47,831 bases of DNA from Thermoproteota archaeon (GCA_013154205.1 JAADCY010000146.1:1-47831), one strand, 5' to 3'. Shown: positions 14,922 through 23,732, counted from the first letter of the stretch. Translations and numbers: made by a program. The notes: a model not told the origin generated them from the letters alone.

Positions 14922-17354
14922 TCACGTATAGCTCCCCTCGACAACCCTGTCGTACTTAGCCTTGATAATATCCATGAGCCGGTCATGAGGCAACACTATA
15001 GCCTCATCAATAGCACGATAGACATTGTTCTTCAGTACTTTCTTAACAAACCAGAGCGGCTCCGACCTGTACATCTCGTAGCGGCGCTCCGCATGATCAC
15101 GCAGATACTTTATATCATCCGCTATATCGATCACTATCGCCCTGTCCTTACCTGGATAACGCCTTATAACACGGCCTATGCGCTGGAAAGCCTTAACCCT
15201 GCTCTTACCCGCCCTTACAATCATTAATGATTTAAGATTCGGTATATCGAGGCCCTCATCCGCCACAGTAGTACCGATCAAAACGTCTAGGCGGCCCTCA
15301 CGTATATCCTTCAACAACTTCCTGCGCCGCTTACCCGAGAGCTCGCCATGAATAAACTCAACATTAATACCGGCCTCCCTCATAGCGTCACGGAGTACTT
15401 TGCCATGATCCTTGAACTCGACAAGCACTAGGACTGGCTTATAGCCTTTCTCGACAAGATACTTAGCCACACTAGCTATGTACTTATTGCGGTATTCGTC
15501 AAAATAGACCGTACGACGTACCTCTGTGTACCGGTTGCCCCGAGCCCAACGGAGCTCCTCATCCTTCTCGCGCTCCACGGGATCACTGTACTCCACCATG
15601 AATATGAACGGGGGCACTAGGAAGCCACGGGCTATTAGCTCGCTACTCGTAATCTTTCTGTCCACAATACTCCCGATACTGGCATATATCAACATGTCGT
15701 GGTCGTCGTCACGCCACGGCGTAGCAGACAAGCCAACCCTAAGAGCATCCTTGTTAGCGAGGACAGTATAACGGATGGTCTTGGCCGGGACATGCTGTAC
15801 CTCATCAAAAACTACTAGACCAGCATTGTTCACATAGTCGTCAGCCAGTAACCGCTTCTGTTGCTCCTTCAAAGGAACCTCGTCAAGCCTTACACCTTCC
15901 TCAGGCTTATCGCTCAGGCCACGAAGCTCTTTCTTCTCCTCCTCCGAGAGCTCCTTATACTTCTGCAGAGCCTTATAGAGGCTCTGAACAGTAACCGCAA
16001 CCACCGGCTTATCTAGGTCGAACTCGTCCCCGGTAACCACGCCTACCGGGATACCGTATTTCTTGCATCGCTCGGCGAACTGGTAGACCAAGTCCTTAGT
16101 GGTCGCGAGGAAATATACTTTCCGCTTACCGTTCAGCAAGCCCTTCTCCAGCAACGGTAGCAGACGTGATATGAGATCTATGGCGACCTCGGTCTTCCCC
16201 GCACCCGTAGCCGCCCAGAGCGTGGCCCCGCCGTTCATGCTTAGATACTCAAGCATCTTAGCCTCAGCCTCAAGCTGGTATGGACGGAGAGTCTTCACCA
16301 CTCCGCCAAGCGGTTTATCCCATAGGTTCTCCGCAATCCACACCGCATAGGGATGAAGCTTCACGTTCACGCCGTTATCCCGTAGAAAACGATATATCGC
16401 GTACACCATGCCGCGCGGCACAAGGATCAGCCAACGGCCACGCTCATCCTTACCCCAGCGCCACACACGGCGCTCCCTATCAACCATCTCGTGGAGATCA
16501 CGGTCATAGACACGGTACGTATAGGTAAGCCTATCCTGTACCTTCCTGACCAGCTCCCGTGGCATCATATATGCCGGCAATGCATAATAGTTCGGATCAT
16601 CCCTGTACGGCTTAAAATCAATGCTCGGCCCACTCACCACATAGTTTTCGAGATCCCCACCCCATATACTACGCAGTATATCTATAAAGCCTCTCGGCCC
16701 AACAAGCCTTGAACCCCCATGCCTGAGTACAAGCTCAACACTTACCGGGTAGCCTTCAAGCTCACGTAGAGCCTGAAGCGCCTGTGACGGGCTCCGCAGA
16801 AAGACTTGGGGGCTAAACACGTTGGTATAGCCGTTCCACACGAAGCCCGCCCGACGCATCTTCTCCCTAAACGTGTTGAAATCCTCGATATACCGGTTCT
16901 TACGCAGTTCAACGGATTCAATGCTCTCATTATATTTTTTCACGAGATCTTGTAGCGAGACCTGTTTCTCCGGGTTAAGCTTTTTCAGCACACTAGATAG
17001 TACGGTCTCATAGTACTGCTTAGCAAGACTCATATCATCGTTACTGAACAGCCTGGAATAATCAATACTCCCCAGCACGGAGAGCCATGGGCCACGAGCC
17101 CTTTTCCACCTGCCTATCAGGCGCTCAGCCTTAACCGGCTTGACCTCCGCGTCAAGACCAAGTATATCCACGCCCACACCGCGTCGCCTAATCCACTTCT
17201 CAAGACCAGCAATACTGGTCGCGGGATACACGTTTTTGCTCTCCATACGTATATCCTGTGCTCTACTGCGGCGAGAACGCTCATACCATATCTCAAGAGC
17301 CCGTTGCCACAGCCTGCGTAGCTCCTCCTCCCGCTCTACAGAAGTACGAGCCAC
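14922..17354 (-). CDS. XPB-like SF2 helicase (810 aa)
   Basis: A long N-terminal region (1-350) of unknown fold precedes a complete SF2 core: LRPYQLEA (Q-motif-like), Walker A ATGAGKTEVA near 380, Walker B VVFDEVQH near 515, motif III SATPWRDD near 545, and motif VI QRIGRVIRRYPGKDRA near 725. This is closest in style to archaeal XPB/Rad25-type 3'-5' DNA helicases. It is flanked by structural-looking genes rather than the recombination operon. Likely role is origin melting or unwinding during replication or recombination. Start ATG follows a TATATGTTATATC stretch with little leader. Confidence 0.85.
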   Translation of the reverse strand: MARTSVEREEELRRLWQRALEIWYERSRRSRAQDIRMESKNVYPATSIAGLEKWIRRRGVGVDILGLDAEVKPVKAERLIGRWKRARGPWLSVLGSIDYSRLFSNDDMSLAKQYYETVLSSVLKKLNPEKQVSLQDLVKKYNESIESVELRKNRYIEDFNTFREKMRRAGFVWNGYTNVFSPQVFLRSPSQALQALRELEGYPVSVELVLRHGGSRLVGPRGFIDILRSIWGGDLENYVVSGPSIDFKPYRDDPNYYALPAYMMPRELVRKVQDRLTYTYRVYDRDLHEMVDRERRVWRWGKDERGRWLILVPRGMVYAIYRFLRDNGVNVKLHPYAVWIAENLWDKPLGGVVKTLRPYQLEAEAKMLEYLSMNGGATLWAATGAGKTEVAIDLISRLLPLLEKGLLNGKRKVYFLATTKDLVYQFAERCKKYGIPVGVVTGDEFDLDKPVVAVTVQSLYKALQKYKELSEEEKKELRGLSDKPEEGVRLDEVPLKEQQKRLLADDYVNNAGLVVFDEVQHVPAKTIRYTVLANKDALRVGLSATPWRDDDHDMLIYASIGSIVDRKITSSELIARGFLVPPFIFMVEYSDPVEREKDEELRWARGNRYTEVRRTVYFDEYRNKYIASVAKYLVEKGYKPVLVLVEFKDHGKVLRDAMREAGINVEFIHGELSGKRRRKLLKDIREGRLDVLIGTTVADEGLDIPNLKSLMIVRAGKSRVKAFQRIGRVIRRYPGKDRAIVIDIADDIKYLRDHAERRYEMYRSEPLWFVKKVLKNNVYRAIDEAIVLPHDRLMDIIKAKYDRVVEGSYT

Positions 17355-17438
17355 TATCCCACACCTATAATAGAATTAGCGATATAACATATATAACTAT
17401 GAAGAAAACAAGAACCCGGAAAACCCAGCCGGGAAAAA

Positions 17439-17681
17439 CTATGTTGTAGTAATAAGCTTCTTCAAGACCCGGGCCAGCTCCTCAGAGCTCACCGCGACAG
17501 GCTTACCATGCGTGCTGAACAGCTCCGTGTGGCGGGCCACGACCTGTGTAACAACATGTGTCACGCCCTTATCGTCCACATAGGTGCTGAGCTTATAGTA
17601 GTTCGTGACAACACCCTTGGTGACATACTTGGTCGCATAACGGGTTACGGCCCGGGTCACGTAGAGCGTGGGAATACTCAT
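17439..17681 (-). CDS. Val/Thr-repeat protein C (80 aa)
   Basis: The shortest family member: LYVTRAVTRYATKYVTKGVV, then THVVTQVVARH and a helical C-terminal tail (SSEELARVLKKLI). Compare RYVTYNITKY in protein A. It is the last gene of a four-gene minus-strand unit (18990 to 17439) together with two membrane proteins and family member D. Confidence 0.6.
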   Translation of the reverse strand: MSIPTLYVTRAVTRYATKYVTKGVVTNYYKLSTYVDDKGVTHVVTQVVARHTELFSTHGKPVAVSSEELARVLKKLITTT

Positions 17682-17694
17682 GTCTTACCACCCT

Positions 17695-18063
17695 TTAGAC
17701 CGCCATGTAAACAGTTATAATTATGGCTACGGCCACGACAATGGCTAGGTAGGCCGGAGTAGTGATTATCTTGAGAAGTATCTGCATAACCGGCATCAAC
17801 GCATCAATGATCTGCTGGAACAATGACTGAGAAGGCTTGTTTAGGACGCCGGTGTAGTTGCCGAGCTCTATGGTCTCGTTACCAGCCACCGTGACGTTAG
17901 GGTCTACCTTGTGCAGGGCCTGCATAGCCGTATAGTGTATCGTGGAGGTCACGTTGAACAGTATCGCGAAACTATAGCCTAGAAACCCCGCTATATACGA
18001 TACGAACAGCGACAGTATGATCCCCGCCACGATGGCCGTAGCGATAGTCCAGCGGCTCGTCAC
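17695..18063 (-). CDS. Membrane protein with two hydrophobic helices (122 aa)
   Basis: Hydrophobic helices at about residues 7-36 and 96-121 flank a polar segment with several Asn-X-Thr sites (NVT, NVT, NET, NYT), which would be glycosylated if outside. Start overlaps the stop of the 138-aa gene by four bases. Size and topology fit an envelope or capsid protein of a spindle-shaped or membrane-containing archaeal virus, an inference from topology only. Confidence 0.55.
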   Translation of the reverse strand: MTSRWTIATAIVAGIILSLFVSYIAGFLGYSFAILFNVTSTIHYTAMQALHKVDPNVTVAGNETIELGNYTGVLNKPSQSLFQQIIDALMPVMQILLKIITTPAYLAIVVAVAIIITVYMAV

Positions 18064-18476
18064 TCTGTCGGCACCCCGCTAACACGTGATGCTATATAGT
18101 AGTACATGCTATAAGCCGCTACCCCGCTAACCGTCGTAGCTATACTAGCACCGATAAAGCCCGGTACAGGGATCATCGAGACAAGCATAGAGACAAGCCC
18201 GGCAATACCGGTTATCGCGGGGAGAAACAAGCCGAGATAATACGCGTAGCCAGCCCACTGAGCTATCTGTGGCACGAAAGCACGTCCAATAGTCCCGAAA
18301 ACCATTGAAATACCCCCCACAAGCCCCACGTACGGGAAGATATTAGCGGCAAACCGCATCGCGTCCGGAATCGGCATATGATAAGCATAGAACACCCCGA
18401 CAACCAGTAGGCTCAGCACAAACATCAGCCAGCCAAACTGTATAAGCGTCCGGCCAAGCCCCACGATAACCGGCAA
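18060..18476 (-). CDS. Polytopic small membrane protein (138 aa)
   Basis: Four hydrophobic segments at about residues 9-31, 46-66, 75-98 and 108-130, Gly/Ala-rich with few charges. It is followed with overlap by the two-helix membrane protein and preceded by Val/Thr-repeat protein D. No transporter motif. Probably a structural membrane protein of the particle or a lysis/egress factor. Confidence 0.55.
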   Translation of the reverse strand: MPVIVGLGRTLIQFGWLMFVLSLLVVGVFYAYHMPIPDAMRFAANIFPYVGLVGGISMVFGTIGRAFVPQIAQWAGYAYYLGLFLPAITGIAGLVSMLVSMIPVPGFIGASIATTVSGVAAYSMYYYIASRVSGVPTE

Positions 18477-18492
18477 CCCAGACCACCCACTA

Positions 18493-18990
18493 CTACGTAA
18501 CCCTGGTCTTCCACACCTTTACCTCACTACTACTCACAGGATGAGCCACCTGCCTAGCAACAGAAACACTACCACCAGAACCACTGCCCGGCTTAACCTG
18601 CACCGGGACAACAACGCCACCACCACTACTAATCTTCTTAACCTGAACCTGCACAGCCTTCTCCTTCAAGTTCTCCTTGACATGCACAACCCTCGTCCCA
18701 ACATACTTCTTAACCCGGCTAACAATATGCGTGACAAACACCGTATGCGGCCTCGTAACCGTGACCGTGACCGGCTTAGTAGACACAATACTCAGATACT
18801 TCAACACAAGCGTAGAAATATCGAGCTCCACAGCCGGCAAAGTAGCAATAACCGGCACCGTAACAACACGAGTCACCCTCTCCTTAACACCCACCGGCAC
18901 AGTAACAACACTAGTTTCAACACCTACATTATGACGTATAACAACTCTCACACTATCACCCCTAGGATAAAATATAGGATTAAACAACAT
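18493..18990 (-). CDS. Val/Thr-repeat protein D (165 aa)
   Basis: The largest member of the repeat family. It contains VTRVVTVPVIATLP, IVSTKPVTVTVTRPHTVFVTHIVSRV, then a Lys/Val-rich strand region and a Gly/Ser-rich linker (SSGGGVVV, PGSGSGGSVSV). Beta-fibre-like composition with a flexible tail matches protein A. It heads the four-gene unit with two membrane proteins and protein C. Confidence 0.6.
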   Translation of the reverse strand: MLFNPIFYPRGDSVRVVIRHNVGVETSVVTVPVGVKERVTRVVTVPVIATLPAVELDISTLVLKYLSIVSTKPVTVTVTRPHTVFVTHIVSRVKKYVGTRVVHVKENLKEKAVQVQVKKISSGGGVVVPVQVKPGSGSGGSVSVARQVAHPVSSSEVKVWKTRVT

Positions 18991-19022
18991 ATATGTGTGA
19001 CCATAACCACTTTATGTTTTTA

Positions 19023-19592
19023 TCACCTTAATGATGTCCGATGTTCTAGGAGTATGAAGTAGCTCTTCTGGTTCTCCACGTTGTTAATGTATCTGCTCAC
19101 GGGATGGAACTCTACAGCATCAACTAGTATCCAGTCCTCTGGCTCTACTTTCTTATAGTGTATTAGGAGATACCTAGCCTTCAGCCTGTAAGCCGTCCTT
19201 ATCCCGCCCTCAAGAATAGTGTCTGGGGACCCATACACGGTGTTGAACTGCTGACGGCGACGATGTATATACTGTGTCCAAGGAGGATCCACTACCACCA
19301 CATCAGGCACTACTCCCAGCTTCTCCACCTTCTTATAGACGCTCCAGCTAGGCGATTTAGTGAACCAGTCTGGCTCGACCACCCATTGATGTATCTTTAC
19401 ATCGCTGGCGAGCAACAGCTTCGGCCTCCATGCACCATAGAAGCGTCCCTGTCCATAGGTTACATCTAATACTATCATGTGCTCTGGATTGTGAAGCGTC
19501 TTCAACAACATATCATAGACTAGGCAACTGATAGGGTACTTGACACACTTACCGCCACGAGCCTGAATATCCCGCTGATCTACCACTCTCAA
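19023..19592 (-). CDS. DPPW-type DNA adenine methyltransferase-like protein (189 aa)
   Basis: The SAM-binding motif I VLDVTYGQGRFYG is followed by the catalytic motif VVVVDPPWTQY, the order and sequence seen in MT-A70/gamma-like N6-adenine methyltransferases. A longer in-frame extension to an ATG at 19700 would overlap the upstream zinc protein by 100 bases. GGTGAT overlapping that gene's stop points instead to TTG 19592 or GTG 19586, so the start is unsettled. Probably methylates DNA, for protection from host restriction; RNA cannot be excluded. Confidence 0.7.
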   Translation of the reverse strand: MRVVDQRDIQARGGKCVKYPISCLVYDMLLKTLHNPEHMIVLDVTYGQGRFYGAWRPKLLLASDVKIHQWVVEPDWFTKSPSWSVYKKVEKLGVVPDVVVVDPPWTQYIHRRRQQFNTVYGSPDTILEGGIRTAYRLKARYLLIHYKKVEPEDWILVDAVEFHPVSRYINNVENQKSYFILLEHRTSLR

Positions 19593-19596
19593 TTTA

Positions 19597-19929
19597 TCAC
19601 CAATCTGTCCTGTATAGCTCGTTATTGTATATGACATACTTGCCGAAACAATCATAGCAGAAGCCAGTATTACGGTAATGACCAAACACTTCTCTGACAC
19701 TCATTGTTGCATGCCTGAAGCGTGGCACCAATGTTCCCTTCTTATGTATAACTGCTTTCACGAAATCAGTGTTCTTAAACATTATCTCCACATCCACCAT
19801 GTCATTAGGCTCTACCACGTATATCTTGCCCTCACCATCACATACTGGGCACCTAACCTCTCCCAACACCTTCCAGTGCTTCTTAATAACCAATCTACCC
19901 CTACATAGAGGACAATCTTCAATCCTTAT
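19597..19929 (-). CDS. CXXCXG zinc-binding protein, probable ATA start (110 aa)
   Basis: Three DnaJ-like CXXCXG motifs are in one frame: CPLCRG, CPVCDG and CYDCFG. The first lies upstream of the only conventional in-frame start, a TTG at 19893, so the real start is probably ATA 19929, six bases after GGTGG, or ATT 19923. A stop codon directly precedes these. The protein probably folds round two zinc ions. It is coupled to the methyltransferase downstream. Confidence 0.5.
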   Translation of the reverse strand: MRIEDCPLCRGRLVIKKHWKVLGEVRCPVCDGEGKIYVVEPNDMVDVEIMFKNTDFVKAVIHKKGTLVPRFRHATMSVREVFGHYRNTGFCYDCFGKYVIYNNELYRTDW

Positions 19930-19939
19930 CCCTTACCAC

Positions 19940-20104
19940 CTATGGATAGTGCTCATAAGTGTACTTGACACAGTAGGTCTCACGGTAACCGCAATCCCTA
20001 CACTCATAGACATAGCAGAGACCCCGTTTCTCATCATAATATGTTTCCTTAAACCTCATCCTCCCCCCACATCTAGGGCATCGATATATGTTAATGCTTG
20101 TCAT
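19940..20104 (-). CDS. Zinc-ribbon miniprotein (54 aa)
   Basis: A classic four-Cys zinc ribbon: CPRCGG near residue 9 and CRDCGY near residue 35, separated by a Tyr/Lys-rich hairpin. ATG overlaps the stop of the preceding 86-aa gene (ATGA). It is the second of three consecutive Cys-rich proteins. Such ribbons usually bind nucleic acid or mediate protein contacts. Confidence 0.65.
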   Translation of the reverse strand: MTSINIYRCPRCGGRMRFKETYYDEKRGLCYVYECRDCGYRETYCVKYTYEHYP

Positions 20105-20361
20105 TTCCTACCACCTACTGGCTCACAACAATACATCCCAATATTATCATCCATGAATAGTGGTTTGTTCCTATAGACACACTCATCGCACTCCTCACAG
20201 GTCTCCGTGTTCTCGCACCACGCATTATACCAGTGACATGGCAGAGACTCTGGCTTTCCGCCTTTCTCCCTACATATCTCCTTAAAGGCATCTATCTCGA
20301 TATCCTCCCTAGTCCTCCCAAGATAGTGCTCCTCAGAGCAGGAGTAATCATAAGTAATCAT
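20101..20361 (-). CDS. Cys-rich protein (86 aa, nine Cys)
   Basis: Nine cysteines, clustered as CENTETCEECDEC near residues 49-61 and a CC pair near the C-terminus. Strongly acidic in the middle. It probably binds zinc or an Fe-S cluster. It is first of the cluster of three Cys-rich genes and the methyltransferase, all overlapping or nearly so. No family is recognised. Confidence 0.6.
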   Translation of the reverse strand: MITYDYSCSEEHYLGRTREDIEIDAFKEICREKGGKPESLPCHWYNAWCENTETCEECDECVYRNKPLFMDDNIGMYCCEPVGGRK

Positions 20362-20399
20362 AGCTTATCATCCCCAGTATCCCAAACATGAAAACATAG

Positions 20400-20765
20400 T
20401 TATGTTATCATATCATAGCGTACGTGTTTTAGTGGCTCCAAGGCATATAGGTTTCTGAGATGCTCGAATACATCGGAGGGACGGGCCTCCCTAACGTAGC
20501 GGCGGAGCTCATGGACACTGATGCCGTGCCGTGGCTTGTCGAGTATCTTGACACCGTGATCGATAACGTCCGGTGTCGGCGCGAATATGACGAAGCCGTG
20601 GTCGATCCTCATGTAGCGGTTAATACCTATATTATATATAACACGGTAGTACTCAGCATAGCCTATGCTCTGCCGAATAACTATGACACCGTCACGCTCA
20701 ACACGGAGCAGGTATAGGTCGTTCCCCTTCTTCTCATTCCTAGTTATGGGATAAGGTATTCGCAT
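20400..20765 (-). CDS. Hypothetical protein (121 aa)
   Basis: A soluble alpha/beta protein; the first 60 residues look like a five-strand sheet (LYLLRVERDGVIVIRQS) and the rest is helical. ATG follows GGGGTGAT. Its promoter has a CTAG-N8-CTAG element abutting TTATAA (20814-20837). No family is recognised. Confidence 0.6.
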   Translation of the reverse strand: MRIPYPITRNEKKGNDLYLLRVERDGVIVIRQSIGYAEYYRVIYNIGINRYMRIDHGFVIFAPTPDVIDHGVKILDKPRHGISVHELRRYVREARPSDVFEHLRNLYALEPLKHVRYDMIT

Positions 20766-20813
20766 AATCTATCACCCCACTATCTCCTATAATATATATT
20801 AGGCCATAGGTTG

Positions 20814-20837
20814 CCTTATAACTAGTATTATAGCTAG
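20814..20837 (-). promoter_or_regulatory. CTAG-N8-CTAG element abutting a TATA box (class II)
   Basis: On the minus strand CTAG-CTATAATA-CTAG (20837-20822) runs straight into TTATAAGG (20821-20814). The same fusion of CTAG-N8-CTAG to TTATAA is seen at 37738-37760. A protein here would touch the TFB recognition position, so it could activate or repress. Confidence 0.6.
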
Positions 20838-21073
20838 AGCTCAATCGTCTCCCCCTTCTGCACAGCACTATAGATGCTACGCTCCAATCGCTCACGGTAC
20901 TCCCTGTACTCACGGCACGCATCGCCTGTCTCGCCGAGCCTTATCTCGTCGAGACACCGTGCCTTGAGCTCATCCAGTACCGGATCCTCTATGACGAACA
21001 TTATTGTTACGAAGCTATGGCGGGAGCCATAGCCTTGAAACCCGTAGACCAAGACCGGGCGGAGCTTGACCAT
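20834..21073 (-). CDS. Hypothetical protein (79 aa)
   Basis: I chose the ATG six bases after GGGTG over a GTG three codons upstream. An N-terminal strand region (LRPVLVYGFQGYGS) is followed by charged helices. No family is recognised. It is divergent from the operon starting at 21180, and its promoter has a CTTAAAAAG box and a half CTAG element. Confidence 0.5.
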   Translation of the reverse strand: MVKLRPVLVYGFQGYGSRHSFVTIMFVIEDPVLDELKARCLDEIRLGETGDACREYREYRERLERSIYSAVQKGETIEL

Positions 21074-21101
21074 GCTTAGCACCCGTTATATGTATATATT
21101 G

Positions 21102-21117
21102 CTAGAAGCTTTTTAAG
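21102..21117 (-). promoter_or_regulatory. Promoter with half CTAG element
   Basis: CTTAAAAAG (21117-21109, minus strand) is followed 12 bases from its start by CTAG-CAATATAT-ACAT, keeping one half-site of the CTAG-N8-CTAG palindrome at the class I distance. It mirrors the full site on the plus strand at 21134-21162. Confidence 0.35.
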
Positions 21118-21133
21118 TATGGGGCTAGAAAAA

Positions 21134-21162
21134 CTTAAATACCAATCTAGACATATAACTAG
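21134..21162 (+). promoter_or_regulatory. CTAG-N8-CTAG operator and TATA box (class I)
   Basis: CTTAAATA (21134-21141) is followed 13 bases from its start by CTAG-ACATATAA-CTAG (21147-21162) with trailing AAA. It controls the plus-strand operon 21180-24782. Very similar in sequence and spacing to sites at 10885, 34414 and 36540. Confidence 0.65.
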
Positions 21163-21179
21163 AAACGAGGCTTGAGAAC

Positions 21180-21593
21180 ATGACCCCCACCCCCCAAACC
21201 CAAAACAAAACCCAAAACACGTCCACATACGATTTTTCAGACAAAACAATCTTTATCCCCCAGCCCAAAATACGCAAATACGAAATCGTCCTTGGCAAAG
21301 TAAAAATCCTAAAACCACTAAAACTTGACGAATGGATAACAGAGCTAAAAATGCACATCGCAAATCTCAGAGACGCACCAGTCGGAACAATAAAATATAT
21401 TGATCCTAGTGAAAACCATGAAGAAATAAGAGACTATGGGCCAGACACAACCCAGATCCTTGTTATCGAGACATATAATGTTAAATACGATGTAATAACA
21501 TATCTACCACCACTCAGCGATCCTGATGAAATAATAGCCGAGCCTGGAGACGAGTTCGAAATAAGCCTTGTCCCAGTCGAGGTGTATAAGTAA
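21180..21593 (+). CDS. Hypothetical protein (137 aa)
   Basis: First gene of the 21.2-24.8 kb operon. A Gln/Asn/Thr-rich N-terminus (1-20) is followed by a beta-rich domain with acidic loops (KYIDPSENHEEIRDYGPD) and a strand-rich C-terminus. No motif is recognised. Its stop overlaps the next ATG (TAATG). Placed under a class I CTAG operator. Confidence 0.6.
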   Translation: MTPTPQTQNKTQNTSTYDFSDKTIFIPQPKIRKYEIVLGKVKILKPLKLDEWITELKMHIANLRDAPVGTIKYIDPSENHEEIRDYGPDTTQILVIETYNVKYDVITYLPPLSDPDEIIAEPGDEFEISLVPVEVYK

Positions 21594-22273
21594 TGACACG
21601 TATTAAGCATCCATTCTACACCGAGGAGCTAATGAAATTATTAGACACTATTATCGACGAGAGTGTACGGAAAGGTGTGCCATTAAGCCATGACGTCCTA
21701 GAAGTTATACAGAAGCTCTACGAGCACCGCCCAATGCCATTACTAATGTGCAGACAGAGCGGCATCGGCTACCACCATATGCTGAACCGCTATCCGACAA
21801 CCGTGAACCCATTAAAGCCCGTCAAGCCTATACCGGCGATACCGGATAGGAAGATACGGACGATAAGAAGGTTCGCCCTCCACGTTATAAGAAGGTATCG
21901 TTGCCGTAACCTGTACAAAGCCCTTAATAGGCTCGCCGATATATTGTCGGCGGCCGCGTGGCCGGAGCGGGTAGCACCCTACATCGCCTACCAGCTCCCC
22001 CTGCCGCCCGAGCACCAGACAAGGATAATGTTATCAATGATCGCTACAGCGAAGAAATACATGCAGACAGGCATAAGACTCCTAGCCTACGTTGCCAAAC
22101 ACTATATCGACCAGCACATAAAGGACACAGAACAAGCCATAAAGGCAAAACAAGTGTTGAAACAGATCACCGGCCTCGGAGACACAATATACAGCATAAA
22201 ATTCCCAGGCATCAAACCAATACTAATCACACATCCACAACAATACGTAGAAGTAATGAAGGACACATGGTGA
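21593..22273 (+). CDS. Hypothetical helical basic protein (226 aa)
   Basis: Mostly helical, with a Pro/Val-rich linker (NPLKPVKPIPAIPDRK) at about residues 73-88 and an Arg-rich helix (TIRRFALHVIRRYRCR) after it, which could contact nucleic acid. It ends TGG TGA, supplying the ribosome-binding sequence for the next gene. No family is recognised. Confidence 0.6.
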   Translation: MTRIKHPFYTEELMKLLDTIIDESVRKGVPLSHDVLEVIQKLYEHRPMPLLMCRQSGIGYHHMLNRYPTTVNPLKPVKPIPAIPDRKIRTIRRFALHVIRRYRCRNLYKALNRLADILSAAAWPERVAPYIAYQLPLPPEHQTRIMLSMIATAKKYMQTGIRLLAYVAKHYIDQHIKDTEQAIKAKQVLKQITGLGDTIYSIKFPGIKPILITHPQQYVEVMKDTW

Positions 22274-22279
22274 AAAACA

Positions 22280-22918
22280 ATGCAGATCTGGCAAAAAATA
22301 AAACAAAAACACCAACAACAAACACAAAAAATATGCTACGAAACAATCAACGAAATAACCAACAAAATCAAAAACAAAAAACTTGAAAAATACGGTGAAC
22401 TAATCGGCACACTAATACTTTATATAGTCTTTGGTTTACTAATAATTGCTACAATAACGGCAGGAACATTATCAGAACCACTCGCAGACAACGTAGCCTT
22501 TGGCATGTTGATATTTTTAGTATTGTCAGCGTTCCTAGCAGTTTTTGTAGCATACTGGATAGATGATGAATACAGAATAGCCAGTAATGTTGAGAAACTT
22601 GCACAAATGATGTGTGAAGAAATAACGGACAACACCATCAACAAAATATACTCACCACTCCTAGATAACTTCGCCAGAAACGACACATGTAACAGCATCA
22701 TATTCCTTATGAAAAAGAAGGAAAAACTAGAACACGCACTAAAAGAGCTGAAAATAGTAAACGGTAAAAATAAAGACATTATCAAAAAACTATCAGCACA
22801 AATAGAAAACCTAGAAAAAGAAATACAACAAGCCGAGGCAAAATGCATAGAAAAAACACTACAATTACTAGCTAAATCACTAATAGAAGAAGCATACAAA
22901 GAATCAAAAAGGCGATAA
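22280..22918 (+). CDS. Two-helix membrane protein with C-terminal coiled coil (212 aa)
   Basis: A Lys/Gln-rich N-terminus (1-35) is followed by hydrophobic helices at about 40-63 and 73-94, then a long charged helical region whose last 70 residues (MKKKEKLEHALKELK onward) should form a coiled coil. AT-rich codon use. The layout, and short matches such as LILY and EEI-D-, resemble the 195-aa protein at 34445-35032. Both are under class I CTAG operators. Role unknown; a membrane-tethered scaffold is possible. Confidence 0.6.
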   Translation: MQIWQKIKQKHQQQTQKICYETINEITNKIKNKKLEKYGELIGTLILYIVFGLLIIATITAGTLSEPLADNVAFGMLIFLVLSAFLAVFVAYWIDDEYRIASNVEKLAQMMCEEITDNTINKIYSPLLDNFARNDTCNSIIFLMKKKEKLEHALKELKIVNGKNKDIIKKLSAQIENLEKEIQQAEAKCIEKTLQLLAKSLIEEAYKESKRR

Positions 22919-22920
22919 CC

Positions 22921-23727
22921 ATGAAGGCGTGGATAGACCCCCAAGACATAGCCTACTCACAGTATCTCTGCCGCCTACTGTTCAACACGGAGAAAACCTA
23001 CAAAAGCCTAGCAAAGCCCCTGGAAAACGCCCGGATATTCAGCATACCAGAGATCCGCGGCGAGTACGCTAAACACGTAGACCAGGCCAAGAAACACTAT
23101 GAGGCAATGAAGAAACAGGTACAGGAACAAGCCATGGAGTATGCCACGAAGTACTGGCACGCCGCCTACGCCTACGCCACGATACTACGAAACATAAGCC
23201 TAGTATTCACAGCCTACCCACCACAAGTAACAACCACAAGACAACTAGCCGTAAAACCATCAGCCTACATAAACACATTATTCATACCAGTAGTACGTAG
23301 CGACGGCAGACCAATACAGACCATGTTCGCCAAGCTCCTATACAAGCACTACACATTGATAATGCGGTACAAGAGGAAATACATAGAGAAACAACATCCC
23401 CGTCTAAAAATATTCATAGAACAAAAGAAGCAACAATACATGGGGAAAGGCTATCCCGAGGCACGGGCGAGGAAGCTGGCGTACAGGGACGCCCTACGAG
23501 TAATAATAGGCAATATATGGCTCGTAGGAATATACTATCTAGTAAAAGAAGGCGCTATACAGCCCGAAGAAATAATACTGCCATACGAGCTAGCCCAAAA
23601 CCCCGAACTACACAAGGACAGGATCAACCCGGCCGAGACCGTGATAGAATACCGCCTACCACCCGAGCTCCAACACGAGATCGGAGACATAACATGGACA
23701 TGGCTAATAAAAACAACAAAAAGGTGA
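22921..23727 (+). CDS. Hypothetical helical protein (268 aa)
   Basis: Strongly helical and basic, with Lys/Gln-rich helices near residues 55-85 and 140-185. No membrane segment or motif. It ends AGG TGA, which together with the following A-run is the ribosome-binding site for the frameshifted gene at 23733. Compare the charged helical proteins at 36954 and 1877; no clear homology is seen by eye. Confidence 0.6.
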   Translation: MKAWIDPQDIAYSQYLCRLLFNTEKTYKSLAKPLENARIFSIPEIRGEYAKHVDQAKKHYEAMKKQVQEQAMEYATKYWHAAYAYATILRNISLVFTAYPPQVTTTRQLAVKPSAYINTLFIPVVRSDGRPIQTMFAKLLYKHYTLIMRYKRKYIEKQHPRLKIFIEQKKQQYMGKGYPEARARKLAYRDALRVIIGNIWLVGIYYLVKEGAIQPEEIILPYELAQNPELHKDRINPAETVIEYRLPPELQHEIGDITWTWLIKTTKR

Positions 23728-23732
23728 AAACA

